Shown here: piece after piece, positions 40,380 to 50,259 of the stretch
How positions within the stretch are numbered: the stretch's first letter is position 1
Layout of the letters: each line of letters begins with the position of its first letter
NCBI RefSeq assembly: GCF_020921035.1
Contig: NC_063155.1
Coordinates: 8,045,001 to 8,109,000 of the forward strand
Length of the DNA: 64,000 nucleotides
Reading direction: 5' to 3'
DNA from: Rhodamnia argentea
Lineage: Eukaryota > Streptophyta > Magnoliopsida > Myrtales > Myrtaceae
Notes under the pieces: generated by a model
The model's input: only the letters and a program-made list of their open reading frames with translations
Databases searched by the model: none
Told to the model about the DNA's origin: nothing
Program-made: the position numbers and the translations under genes

Positions 40380-41520
40380 CAAATTCAAGCAAATTTGGTC
40401 CGGACAAAAATGGAAAAAGAGAAAACAGCCGCCGATCGGATTTGGCGTTTTGACCCGTTTCGCATGGCCTTGTCGAATCCTCTGCGCAACAAAACTTCAT
40501 GGATTGTTCTGTCGCTTTTGTCCTAGAGTTCGGTCAGATGCAAATGGAGCTTGTTGAATACCCTTTTGAATACGGCTAAATCCTCATAGATTAGAAAAAA
40601 AAATAATTTTTTTTCTAAGAAAAGTATTTATAAAGGATTTCGTATTTTCGATGCACAGCTTTTCTCTTAATAAAAATACATTTTGTAAATGAACTTCTTA
40701 TGTTCGTCGCGAAAAAATATGAAAGAACCAAGAATTAGAATTTGTCCTAGCGCAGCATTTGCAGTCCATGAAACGACCGAACCTCACATGCAATTAAGGG
40801 GGAAAAGAAGAAAGAACACGAGGAAAAAACACATCAAACTCTTGTTATGAACTCCGCAGGGTGAAAACATGTGCAAACACAGGGTCGTCTTGCGCTTTCC
40901 TCATAACAACAACAACCATAATAATGACATATGTGTTAGGATTCGGTGTACAACCACAACAAAATAGAGCGTAAAAACGAAAAAGAAAAATCAAAACACA
41001 AAATTTATCATAATTCACTTTTAAATTAAGGCTCACATTCAATGAGGATTTCCACTATAATTAGTGCATTGCACCTCTCTGCTATATTATTCAATTACAA
41101 GCGAAATAAAGTAAATATAACGGTAGTTATTTATGAACTCAAGCCCAATCGACTAAAAAAAAAGAGATGGGCTCAAATCATAAAGAGCTCTCCCAGAGAG
41201 CTCGAGAGCACTGCCTCCGTGAAAATCGTGCTTTTCTATCAATGGATAATACAAATCATACCCCAATAGTATGGACCCGTTCAAATGTTTGAAAGAAGGT
41301 CATGAGTTCGAAGCCTAGATCGAGCTCATGAATGAATGTCCAAACCTCCAAGAAGCCCGAAGGTCTTATCTACATGGCATCTTGGGCCTTGGCAGTACTA
41401 TATGATCGATGAGTTGGTCACCTGAAGCCGCACATCTTCCGCGAGACTTTAAATATCGCCAAAACGCCGCATCCCCTATAGAACTCGCGGGAGTCTCATC
41501 ATACTTCCGTACCTCATTTT
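40380..41520. repeat. collinear duplicated segment, copy B (compact)
   Basis: Compact partner of copy A. Just upstream, at 40302-40321, lies a TTTGACCC plus poly(A) run with no clear flanking duplication. No coding potential is recognised. Confidence 0.7.
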
Positions 41521-43943
41521 AGTAAGGAGAAATTTCACGCGGTCGTTAAAAGCACATGTTCATTTGGAATGTACTTAAAAAATTCCACCAAGCACATCCT
41601 CTTTTATTGTTCTTCGCACAAGTTCTACGCTACAGCCCTCTTAAAAAGGACAGAACATGGTAATTAGGTGCTAATTTGTCTCATGAATAAGGGTTTTCAT
41701 CGATTTATACTAAAATGCAAAGGGGGGCCATTTAGCCTTCTTAAACTTGATTTGAAGATGTTGACTAGCTTGGGATTGGCAGGCAATGAAGTCTTCGTAG
41801 CATACTATAATGAACTCGCCGGATGCAACGATTACAGATCGGCAGCCTCCAGTCCACCAATCAAGAAGATTCCTCAAAAACTACCACCAAGAAAGCTGTC
41901 TTAAACAGGCAAGATCATTGGCAAGCACGCAGTTTCTTCACCCAGATGCATAATTCAACTGAGTCCCTCCGTCTTCTAGACACAAACCAAGCTACCAGTG
42001 CCAAGGACTGGCATATACCATGATCGGCACACGACTGGATAGGACGGCATGGGGTTACAGGGATCACATTCTTGTCCTGCCCCCATGAAATTAAACCTTT
42101 TGCCCCACAGCTTCGAGAGGCAACAGCCCCGCAGGGCACGGCCATAAGAATGAATGGACTCCTGTGAACCAAACTCGCTCCAACCTTCGAAATTAGTCAA
42201 TGTGGGACAATGTGAACATGAAATATGCGTGAAAAAACCGTCCCCCGTTGATTGATTAAAGGAATTTCCAAGCTCGCATCTTCTATAAAAGCAATGCGTT
42301 TTAAGAGGAGATTGTGCTTAGGATTAATATTACAACATATGTTCCTAACAAATACATACACTAATAATAATTCTTTTTCTTCTTAAAAGCACACACGGGC
42401 GGATCCGCTAGGTGGGGCAGGGCTAGGCATTTTTCAGGAAAATTTTACCCAATTCGAGGAGGTGTCCGGCAGAGTACGGACTTCCCACATCCCATGCCCA
42501 TCAGTCTCACTGTACCTAGCACCATTCAAGCAATATATATCTGCCATTACTTCTTGTAGGCATCTCTATATAACCAGGGAAGAAATCAATAAAAGGAGCA
42601 CCGAGGGTATTCTCCCAAACAGCATCCAATTTGCATTGCAGAGACAGAAAATCTCTAACGCTTATGTGCAGTTTCTTGTTATCATCAACGTACATGTCTT
42701 TCACTATGGATATATCCCCCGCCAGAGTGAGGTTTCTACCATTCTCAATATGAAGAACACTGCTACACATGCCAAAGGTCAGAATTCAGGAGCATGCCGA
42801 ATATGCAATGCTTGTAAGTTGGGCAGGAACATCACTTGAATTCGAGACTCCGATTTTCCCGAGACTCCGTTTTTCCGGCTCCTCGTTTTGGCAGTTTGCC
42901 ACTGCCGTAATATCACGTGGACCCACATCTAAAACCAGATCGCGGGGATCTCACACACTAAGGTCCAGACTAGTTCCCCAACCCTACCAACGATTTTAAC
43001 TGAAGAGTCAACAGAAAAAAGGTGCCACAAAGCTGCTCAAAGATGCACACTTTTAAACTAAATCATGTCAAGATAGAGTTCCCTATGAGTCTAAAGTCAT
43101 TTGTTGCATATCGTGGCGCAATTGCATATAATGGTGATTGACATGGACAGGTTCATTGATCAACCAGTGGAGATAAGGGCATGACCAGATAATTACAATC
43201 TAATCACTCAATTGGCAATAGACTTACAAGAACTCATTGAGAAGAATTGTCAACATCCATTAAGCGTTTTTTAATAACACACAGCTCATTTTACAAAGAA
43301 AAATGCAGAGCAAAATACCTAGAGAAGGAATTGATTTTTGCATCATGAATCATCTGGCTGCATACAGAGAGCCAAACTGCGCAAAGACATTATCTTGCCA
43401 ACTTCGTTTGAGTAAGCATACAGGGGGAAAAAAAATCATGACTCTCATGGGATGAGAAGTTCGAAGCCAACTGACAGTTACATGATATCTACATCTACAA
43501 ATCTCTGATATAAAACCTCAAGGAACAAACAACCAGTAACATCTATACCAACAATGACCACATGTCACAATTCAGAGCATGTAGGCTTCATCGACTATCT
43601 ACTTCGTGGATTGAAGGCAAAGTCAGGAGGTTCGAGTTAACAGAACACTAGAACAATACGACTGTAATTCGTAATGGACCCTGAACCTCCTGGACTGGAG
43701 AAATGGACAAATTTGATCACTTTGAAAGAAAATATAGAATCAACAGCAAATTATATGTTATGACAACTATTCTTCAGAGATGCCCAAACAAGTTCAACGG
43801 AAGAGTTACTCTTTTAATGAAAAAATGTCCACCCTTGCAATTCCAGTCACATTACTGAAACAACAGAACAAATCAAGTGAACTTGACAGATGATTTGCGT
43901 TACCTGCATAACTAAAGACATTCAAACCTTTTCTCACTGGCTT
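41521..43943. other. spacer with one coding-like island
   Basis: Nothing recognisable except the minus-strand open frame at 42516-42770. The open frames around 41915-42200 have no family resemblance. The last few hundred bases are probably 3' UTR of the xylosyltransferase gene. Confidence 0.35.
42516..42770 (-). CDS. unidentified short ORF, coding-like
   Basis: 84 residues starting MCSSVLHIENGRNLTLAGD and ending SNGRYILLEWC, with a balanced, protein-like composition (VKDMYVDDNKKLHISVRDFL, NTLGAPFIDFFPGYIEMP). I do not recognise the family. An in-frame stop lies shortly upstream of the Met and no convincing acceptor was found, so it may be a small gene, the final exon of an unseen gene, or a relict exon. 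Chance is less likely than for the other short frames here but not excluded. Confidence 0.3.
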   Translation of the reverse strand: MCSSVLHIENGRNLTLAGDISIVKDMYVDDNKKLHISVRDFLSLQCKLDAVWENTLGAPFIDFFPGYIEMPTRSNGRYILLEWC

Positions 43944-45293
43944 CTATGATCTGCTATTTCCATGTACTGGTCGGCGAATATCAAACTTGTCTACAAACTC
44001 CAAGGGAGTGACAGTTTCGTTTCGTATCCTTCTGATCTTGGGACTCAACAAGCCCCGATGACTGAACCCATAGAGCTTGAGCACTTGATTGTCTGCAAAA
44101 TTGAATGCCCTCTCCATGCTACTTAGGCACCTCTCAACTGGGTAATCCCCATAACTCCCACAAGGCTTGCAACCCACGAAATGAGTCACAAATGGCCACC
44201 TCTCGTCTCCCAAACCAGGATGATACTTTTCAATCATCTCTTCATACCGATCCACCAACCCTGCCCAATAACCGTGCAAATAGTACGAATTTTCAACAAA
44301 CACCCTATCCATCCACTGATCCTTCTGAGAAATCAGCAAGTATATCAAAGCAGACTGATCATCCGCCTCGAAAGCCGGCCTTCCTTTTAGATTAGCAGTC
44401 AAAATCTTCCCAGCCTCGTCACGGATTGGCCCCTTTGGGCCCATCGGTGCCCAAGCATCAAGCAAATCCAATGACCATTGACAATTCCTAAAGAGAAAGC
44501 TTCCAGTATTCAAAGCAATCCACGACTTCTGATCGAACAACAAATCAGGGTACCCGTGAATAACCAAATTGTAGTTAGCATACTTAGAAAGCGGGATCTC
44601 AAACACCATATCAGTGAACAAAGCATCACTGTCCATCCACCAAATCCACTCCACCTCAGGGTGTGACAACATCAATCTCCTAATCATGGGCAATTTCGCC
44701 CAATACCCAGCAAGCTCTTTATCCAAATGAGCCATATTATACACAATCTCAATCCCGTGAATCCTACAATAGTCAATCTTGTTCTTGACAGCCTTCAACA
44801 AATAATGATCCCCAATCGGGTTATCGCAAGGGTTCGGCGGGGACCCAGTTAGGAGCAAAATCCTAGGCTTACCGTTGACATAATTGGGGAACTCAGGATT
44901 GCTCTCAAGCCAATTCTTGCGGTCAGTGTCCCAATTCGAGATCTTGGGCCCCAGAGTGTAGGTGACATTGGGGTTGGCATCGGCCTCGGGCGGGTCGTAC
45001 GGGTCGATGGGGTCGGAATCGGATCGGATCTCGGCGAGGATCCGGTTCGTCTCCTCGATCAGGTTCTGGTTGACGGCGTCGGCATCGGAGCTCCCGAGGT
45101 TGCCCACGCCGATCGTGCCGCGGAGGACGAGGATCGTGACGAACCCGCACAGGAGCGTGATCTTGATGTTGTTGAACGTCTTCTGGATCTGCCGGCCCCG
45201 AGGGATTACGCGAGACGGGTGCCTGCCGTTTGTGGCCGTCGTCGGCAGCGAAGAGGAAGTCCGCTTCTGGGGCGTGAAGCTGTCTTGACCCAT
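43944..45293 (-). CDS. XXT5: xyloglucan 6-xylosyltransferase, GT34 (XXT3/4/5 clade)
   Basis: Golgi type II membrane enzyme that adds alpha-1,6-xylose from UDP-xylose to the glucan backbone of xyloglucan. Intronless, 449 residues (family about 450-460). The cytosolic N-terminus MGQDSFTPQKRTSSS is followed by RGRQIQKTFNNIK, a signal anchor at about 47-60 (ITLLCGFVTILVL), then a stem with VGNLGSSDADAVNQNLIEETNRI, which I recall as characteristic of the XXT3/4/5 rather than the XXT1/2 group. The catalytic domain has TLGPKISNWD, GDHYLLKAVKNKIDYCRIHG, WIWWMDSDALF with the DxD at 221-223, NTGSFLFRNCQWSLDLLD, FEADDQSALIYLL, and FVGCKPCGSYGDYPVERCL. All look intact. The leader carries a GAA/TTC repeat at 45535-45563. 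XXT5 versus XXT3/4 is not settled by eye. Confidence 0.93.
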   Translation of the reverse strand: MGQDSFTPQKRTSSSLPTTATNGRHPSRVIPRGRQIQKTFNNIKITLLCGFVTILVLRGTIGVGNLGSSDADAVNQNLIEETNRILAEIRSDSDPIDPYDPPEADANPNVTYTLGPKISNWDTDRKNWLESNPEFPNYVNGKPRILLLTGSPPNPCDNPIGDHYLLKAVKNKIDYCRIHGIEIVYNMAHLDKELAGYWAKLPMIRRLMLSHPEVEWIWWMDSDALFTDMVFEIPLSKYANYNLVIHGYPDLLFDQKSWIALNTGSFLFRNCQWSLDLLDAWAPMGPKGPIRDEAGKILTANLKGRPAFEADDQSALIYLLISQKDQWMDRVFVENSYYLHGYWAGLVDRYEEMIEKYHPGLGDERWPFVTHFVGCKPCGSYGDYPVERCLSSMERAFNFADNQVLKLYGFSHRGLLSPKIRRIRNETVTPLEFVDKFDIRRPVHGNSRS

Positions 45294-47050
45294 GATTGCG
45301 CCCCGCTTCTTGATCTCGGAGAATTCACAGAATTGGGCGGGGGAAGGTCATGGAAGTGTTCGTAAGCCGCGCATTTGGAATCTGTCTTCTTTTTCTTGCG
45401 AAGATAGAGAAATTCTCTCCGGGAAGATCTCTATCTGCTTTGCTCGAGGTGGATGATTAGGAAGGGAAGCGAAGGTGGGTGTATAAACCCTAGATGTAGG
45501 AAGGAGTAGTGGAGCTCATGTAGATCAACGAGAGGAGAAGAAGAAGAAGAAGAAGAAGAAGAGCAGCGTCGTGTGAGAGAGAGAGAGGCAGGTGAGTGGA
45601 AAGCTGGAGCAACATGGGGGTCCGACACCGACCGTCTTAAGTTAATTTTTTTCATTTCTTGACATCGTAATATTTCCGAAAAAAGCACGATTTTCTTTGT
45701 CCCTATTTTGGTTCTCCCCAATGTAAATCAACCCCAATCTCCCTAATTTTAATTTGGTCAGCTCGACTGGTGTTATTGATTATTCAAATAATTTTTGAGC
45801 ATATGTACGAAAAAAATATTCTGATGGGTAAGCTTTCGATTCTGCGACGAACCGTGTAAAAAATCTATCTTGTGTGTATAAGATTCATGAACTCTCTAGC
45901 GCAACATTATCTCACACGCCGCACGGAAATACAGCCGATAGTGATTTGTTGTCGATGAATAATGAGTCGATCCTGGAACAAATAATGGATGAATTTATGA
46001 TTTTTGGGTCAAAATACTAAAGAGTAGGTCGTTTTCGAGAATCTCACATCATTCGGATTCAACCCGGGTTGGGAAATCCACGGAATGGCGGCATTGCCAA
46101 CTCGAAAATGGGCCCCTTTGAGCATCTGGACAGTTGGCGCATGGCTGTCTTGTGTTGTATTTTAAAACCTTAACCAAAACAAATAATCAAATGAACGAGC
46201 CTGAATTCACACTCCTACTCGCTTTCATTGCCGGTGGGCGAAAAAAAAAAAAAACGACTCATCCATAGTCAAACGGATATGCATTTCATTCTCAAATTTC
46301 TTGAAAGTTTCAATTTTTCCATCCTCAATTTGCCGCTGAACGAGGGGGAAACTGCCAGGTGCCACTCAAAAACTGCTTCCGGGACAGAGAATGATGAAGA
46401 TAGATGGCAAGTAGGACTCCTTAACATGTGCACTGCTGGTGCAGTTGCCTCATTTCATGGGCCCTTTGGCCTTGAACAACGGTGTTATGCGGGCCTGCAG
46501 TGAAGTAAGAGAAAACACGAGCAATGAAAGGCCTAACCTGTATGCTTGCTTGCTTCGTCCAAAAGGGACAGCACAATGCAACGGAAATCCTGCAGTTCAG
46601 GTGGGGCATGATCAATTATCGGCACATTAGAATGTACTCACTAAAGCTCAACTCTTTCTTTGGGTGAATCGGACTCAAGTCGAGTATTTATTCGGGGTTT
46701 CCAGGGGAAACCTAAAAATCCGATTCTCGCCTGGATGATGCATGAATTGTCGTTTCATAAGGATAAGGAATATTTTGCTGTTTCCACAAATGCTTTGCAA
46801 CTCGATTCAGCAAGCCCCGGAGCCCTGCGGGTAGATGCTCAAACGTCAGATGAATTCATGTAAGACAGGCAAAATGAAACAGTCGGCCATACAATGTAGT
46901 GAATGTCCCATGGAGTTCAAGCACAAAATCTACGTTGACAAACCGGAATCGCACCTTAATACTTTGCAGGACCAAAACAAACATTTTTCTATCGGTTATG
47001 CGAGCTACGTTATGGAGAGGATGATGAACTGACACTATGCTGAATTGGTC
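45294..47050. other. XXT promoter side and spacer
   Basis: 45294-45590 is probably the XXT leader, holding a (GAA)n run at about 45535-45563 and a short GA tract at 45577-45588. Downstream to 47050 nothing is recognised. A poly(A) run at 46241-46254 has no GACC head or flanking duplication. Confidence 0.4.
45535..45563. repeat. (GAA)n microsatellite in XXT leader
   Basis: About nine trinucleotide units, so TTC repeats on the coding strand, roughly 240-270 bases upstream of the xylosyltransferase start codon. Confidence 0.85.
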
Positions 47051-48538
47051 CTATTTCATGCCCTTGTTGTAGCCTTTTTTCTTCTTCTTCTTTTTTTTCT
47101 TTCCTCTGGCCCTACTATTTTGCAATGGGGGCTCTTCAATCATGCATATCAAAGGCTTAACATCCTCCACCTTCGTCACTGGTTTAAAAACTTCAGTGAT
47201 ATGAGGGTTCAACACATCCTCGGAGCAGCTTAAAGTGATGCCCTTACTTGCTGCTTCATCCCAAAGCTCTCTGGCCTTACAAAAATCGCCTCCTCGACAA
47301 AGCTTTGGTACTAGAACATCATATACGGGCCCATATCCGCCCAACGAACTGCTCTTCATTCGCTCGAACAATTCGAGAGCATGATTCACTCTCTCGACCC
47401 CGCAAAGAATGCCAATGAGGTCATAGTAAAACTTATGCTCTGGCACCAACCCCTGCTCAATCATCTCATCTACCATCTTGTTACCCTTGCCGAATCTTCT
47501 GCTCAGATATAGTACTCTTGCAACAAGATAATAACTCACCCAATCTGGAGAACACCCCGACTTCTTCATTTGGTCAAGAATTTGACATGATTCCTTGACT
47601 CTCCTAGCCCTACCCAAACATGAAAGCAAAATATTGTAACTAATTGAACTAGGAATGATCATATAGGTTCTCATTTCCATCATCACATTCAGAGCTTCTG
47701 GAACGAGACCTGAAGGATTACGCTTAAGGTTTCGCTCACACAAGCATCTGAGGAAGGTGTTAAAGCAAAACAAATCAGGCATAAACCCAGCAGATTTCAT
47801 CTCCTTGATAATTCTCCTTGCTTGCTTCACATCCTCCTTCACAGACCACCCGTATAGAAGACACCTGTAGATACAAGCTTCGATGCCTATTAATTTACTC
47901 CTGTGATGCTCAACTACCCCCTCGGCCATCTTGGCATGTCCTTTGGAACAAAGCGCATTGACAATAGCCATCACTGTTGCACTGTCCTGGGGACATTTGA
48001 ATTTCTCCAAGTTCTTGAAGAGACCCAACGCCTCGCCTTGTCTCCCCAAGTTGACCAATTTTTCCGCTACTACACTATAAGTCTGTTTATCCATCACCCG
48101 GCCTTCTTTCCCGAGATCCGAAATCAGTATATCCATTGCCGTGTGGTCCTTCTTCTCTGCAAACATCTCAATTGCATAGTTAAAATCCTTATCCTCAAGA
48201 CCAGAGCCCAAATTCTCCCTAGCCCAAGAGAAGAATCTCAATAACCTCCTGGTGGGTGCTTCATCCTTGCAACGATCGATCGCTTGGGTAACGAGGGACG
48301 ACGTCAAACGACCTCTGAACTGATCAAGACTCAGTTCCAGGTCATCTAAGCCACCAATCGGGGTCGAAACTGCGTCACACAGATCCTGTAGCTCGGCCAG
48401 CGTCCGCGGGGCCAACTGCGTAGAGCATAACCGTCTATGACGCGGTTTGCAATGTCGGGCAACGCAGTATTGGCCGAGAAAGCCTTTCCATCTCGACGCA
48501 GCTCCTCTCGAGAATATCATCGAACAAGTGGTGTGCAC
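47051..48538 (-). CDS. pentatricopeptide repeat protein, mitochondrial type (At5g61370-like)
   Basis: Organelle RNA-binding P-class PPR protein, intronless, 495 residues. The N-terminus (MHTTCSMIFSRGAASRWKGFLGQY) is basic and lacks acidic residues, as in mitochondrial targeting peptides; Met7 (48520) is an alternative start. PPR-type helical pairs run from about 130 to 440: DFNYAIEMFAEKKDHTAMDILI, QTYSVVAEKLVNLGRQGEALGLF, CFNTFLRCLCERN, SYNILLSCLGRARRVKESCQIL, SYYLVARVLYLSRRFGKGNKMVDEM, FYYDLIGILCGVERVNHALELF, VYDVLVPKLCRGGDFCKARELW. No DYW or E tail. The C-terminus ends in an unusual run of nine lysines before GYNKGMK. Resemblance to At5g61370 rests on memory and on its place beside the ERULUS-like and TOC1 genes. 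Confidence 0.88.
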   Translation of the reverse strand: MHTTCSMIFSRGAASRWKGFLGQYCVARHCKPRHRRLCSTQLAPRTLAELQDLCDAVSTPIGGLDDLELSLDQFRGRLTSSLVTQAIDRCKDEAPTRRLLRFFSWARENLGSGLEDKDFNYAIEMFAEKKDHTAMDILISDLGKEGRVMDKQTYSVVAEKLVNLGRQGEALGLFKNLEKFKCPQDSATVMAIVNALCSKGHAKMAEGVVEHHRSKLIGIEACIYRCLLYGWSVKEDVKQARRIIKEMKSAGFMPDLFCFNTFLRCLCERNLKRNPSGLVPEALNVMMEMRTYMIIPSSISYNILLSCLGRARRVKESCQILDQMKKSGCSPDWVSYYLVARVLYLSRRFGKGNKMVDEMIEQGLVPEHKFYYDLIGILCGVERVNHALELFERMKSSSLGGYGPVYDVLVPKLCRGGDFCKARELWDEAASKGITLSCSEDVLNPHITEVFKPVTKVEDVKPLICMIEEPPLQNSRARGKKKKKKKKKGYNKGMK

Positions 48539-48558
48539 TTACCAGGAAGCTGAAAAAC

Positions 48559-48561
48559 GTA

Positions 48562-48593
<32 letters not shown>

Positions 48594-48595
48594 AC
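48559..48595. repeat. GA microsatellite in PPR leader
   Basis: Imperfect (GA)n tract 21-57 bases upstream of the PPR start codon, so CT on the coding strand within the presumed 5' UTR. Confidence 0.85.
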
Positions 48596-48687
48596 TCGTG
48601 GGAGTTGCGATGTTCTTTGGCTCCCTCCAAATTATTGTTTCGCTGAAAGACGTAATTGCCATCTTCCTTTAATTGTTGAATTTTTAA

Positions 48688-48736
48688 AGTAGCTTGAAGC
48701 ATTTGACCCAAAAAAAAAAAAAGAGTAGCTTGACGC
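48688..48736 (+). mobile_element. TTTGACCC-poly(A) micro-insertion with 13 bp duplication
   Basis: agtagcttgaagc at 48688-48700 is repeated as agtagcttgacgc at 48724-48736 (12 of 13). Between are atttgaccc, a run of A and ag. Confidence 0.6.
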
Positions 48737-49664
48737 AAAAATAGATTCGTGAAAAGAAATATATATATATATATATCAATAGAGGATGATCAATAATTTT
48801 CTTAATTAATTTTTCATGTAAAGTAAATATCTCACGGAGAAAGAAAATTAAAACTAACCAATTAGATAAGAATTAATATATAAGGAAATAAAAGGTCAAT
48901 TTTACGGAAAAAAAGAGAGAAAGTAAATCCATGAACATTACGCCATTTATCCTTTCGAAATGTTCATTTATGTTGGTTGTGATCGAGGAATGAATCATGA
49001 GTAACTAAGGTCGACATAAATAAAGAAAAATGTCAACATTTCTTTCCATATGATCTTATGCATATCAAGTCAACAAACGAAATACGAGTAATCGAAAATA
49101 CGAAGAAAGAAAAGTTCCTACAAATGCATTTGATTTGATTTTCATTTGCATAACCACTCATTTTATTTTTCTTTTTTGGTGCTCCGATCAAGTACTTATT
49201 AATTATGTGGTGCAATTTTAGGGTGAGCGATTGGGCCGATTCAACTCAGACCGACTCGAATCAAATCAAATCAAATCAACATTACCCAATTGGTTCTAAG
49301 ATGATTCACACGAGCACCAATTGGGTCCCCGAGTGATAACCCTAAGAAGCAACTTTGATTGGCTTGGTTTCCTAGTAAAGACGATTTTGAACGTTTGAAA
49401 TCAAATCCCGGGGAACTTTTGTTAAAAAAGAATGAGATTGAGTATGGTAACATAAACATGCAGATGGTAACCTAAAACTTTTGAAAAATAATGTGTTTGA
49501 TAGAGCAATTAAATTCAAAAGAAACAAAACTGAAAAAAAAAAATGTGCCAGTTTTCAAGTAACTCTGGAACCATTTGGTTCTAAAAAATGGAAACCGACT
49601 CCGATAGCGTTGGCCTGAAGTTCTCGCCCGAAACCGATCACGTCTAATAGTGCTATTTCTTCAA

Positions 49665-49701
49665 TCAACACTACAGATCCAAAAAAAATTCAACACAACA
49701 G
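49665..49701 (+). mobile_element. ATCC-poly(A) micro-insertion with 12 bp duplication
   Basis: tcaacactacag at 49665-49676 is repeated as tcaacacaacag at 49690-49701 (11 of 12), with atcc, A8 and t between. The A-run is short and the head differs from GACC, so this is the weakest of the six. Confidence 0.45.
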
Positions 49702-49740
49702 TGCAATTTGTAAGTAATGTAGAAAAGGAGAGATTCAAAC

Positions 49741-49782
49741 CATTTATTAATCTTTTCGACCCAAAAAAAAACATTTATTAAT
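49741..49782 (+). mobile_element. CGACCC-poly(A) micro-insertion with 11 bp duplication
   Basis: catttattaat at 49741-49751 is repeated exactly at 49772-49782. Between are cttttcgaccc and A9. Confidence 0.6.
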
Positions 49783-50259
49783 TTATTTGTCGAAAGCGAT
49801 ATTCAAGCCCAGGCTGCCCAGCTACGGACGCTTCTGATCCGACCAAAAAAAAAAAAGCGGTGGCACCGACCGTAAATAATGTCGAAACTGCAAATTCCAA
49901 TTTATGCTCCCTGAAAAATCTCTCCGCCTCCTCCTCCTCCTCCTCCTCCCTGTCCGATCGACTTCTCTGTCGAAATTCTCCGGCGATCTTCCCGGAAAAC
50001 CCACCGATTCGTCCACGGGTGCGATTCGATCTCCTCTCCCAACGCGCATTTCGTTGAATGTCCCGACATTAGGTGTTCGAGTCTCTGTTTTGTTTTTTGT
50101 TTCGGTTCTTGCGGATCAGGTTAGGTGATCTGATTAGTCGGGGAGCCCCGCATGTAGGCTGCGTTTGATCAGAGATTTCGAGAGATTGAGATTAGTCGTC
50201 GTTGCGCTGATTTTGTTTGGTTGCGCGTCTCTTGGTGAAGGTCGGATTAGGGCGGCGCG

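Larger units (their letters stand above)
48596..50259. other. spacer between divergent PPR and VTI1 genes
   Basis: Divergent promoter region. Three poly(A) micro-insertions lie at 48688-48736, 49665-49701 and 49741-49782, and a further GACC plus A12 run without clear duplication at 49841-49856. 49215-49620 contains words such as ccgattcaactc and gaaaccgatcac seen in other repeat-like stretches here. A (CTC)n run at 49923-49950 and CpG-rich DNA to 50259 are probably VTI1 leader. Confidence 0.45.
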
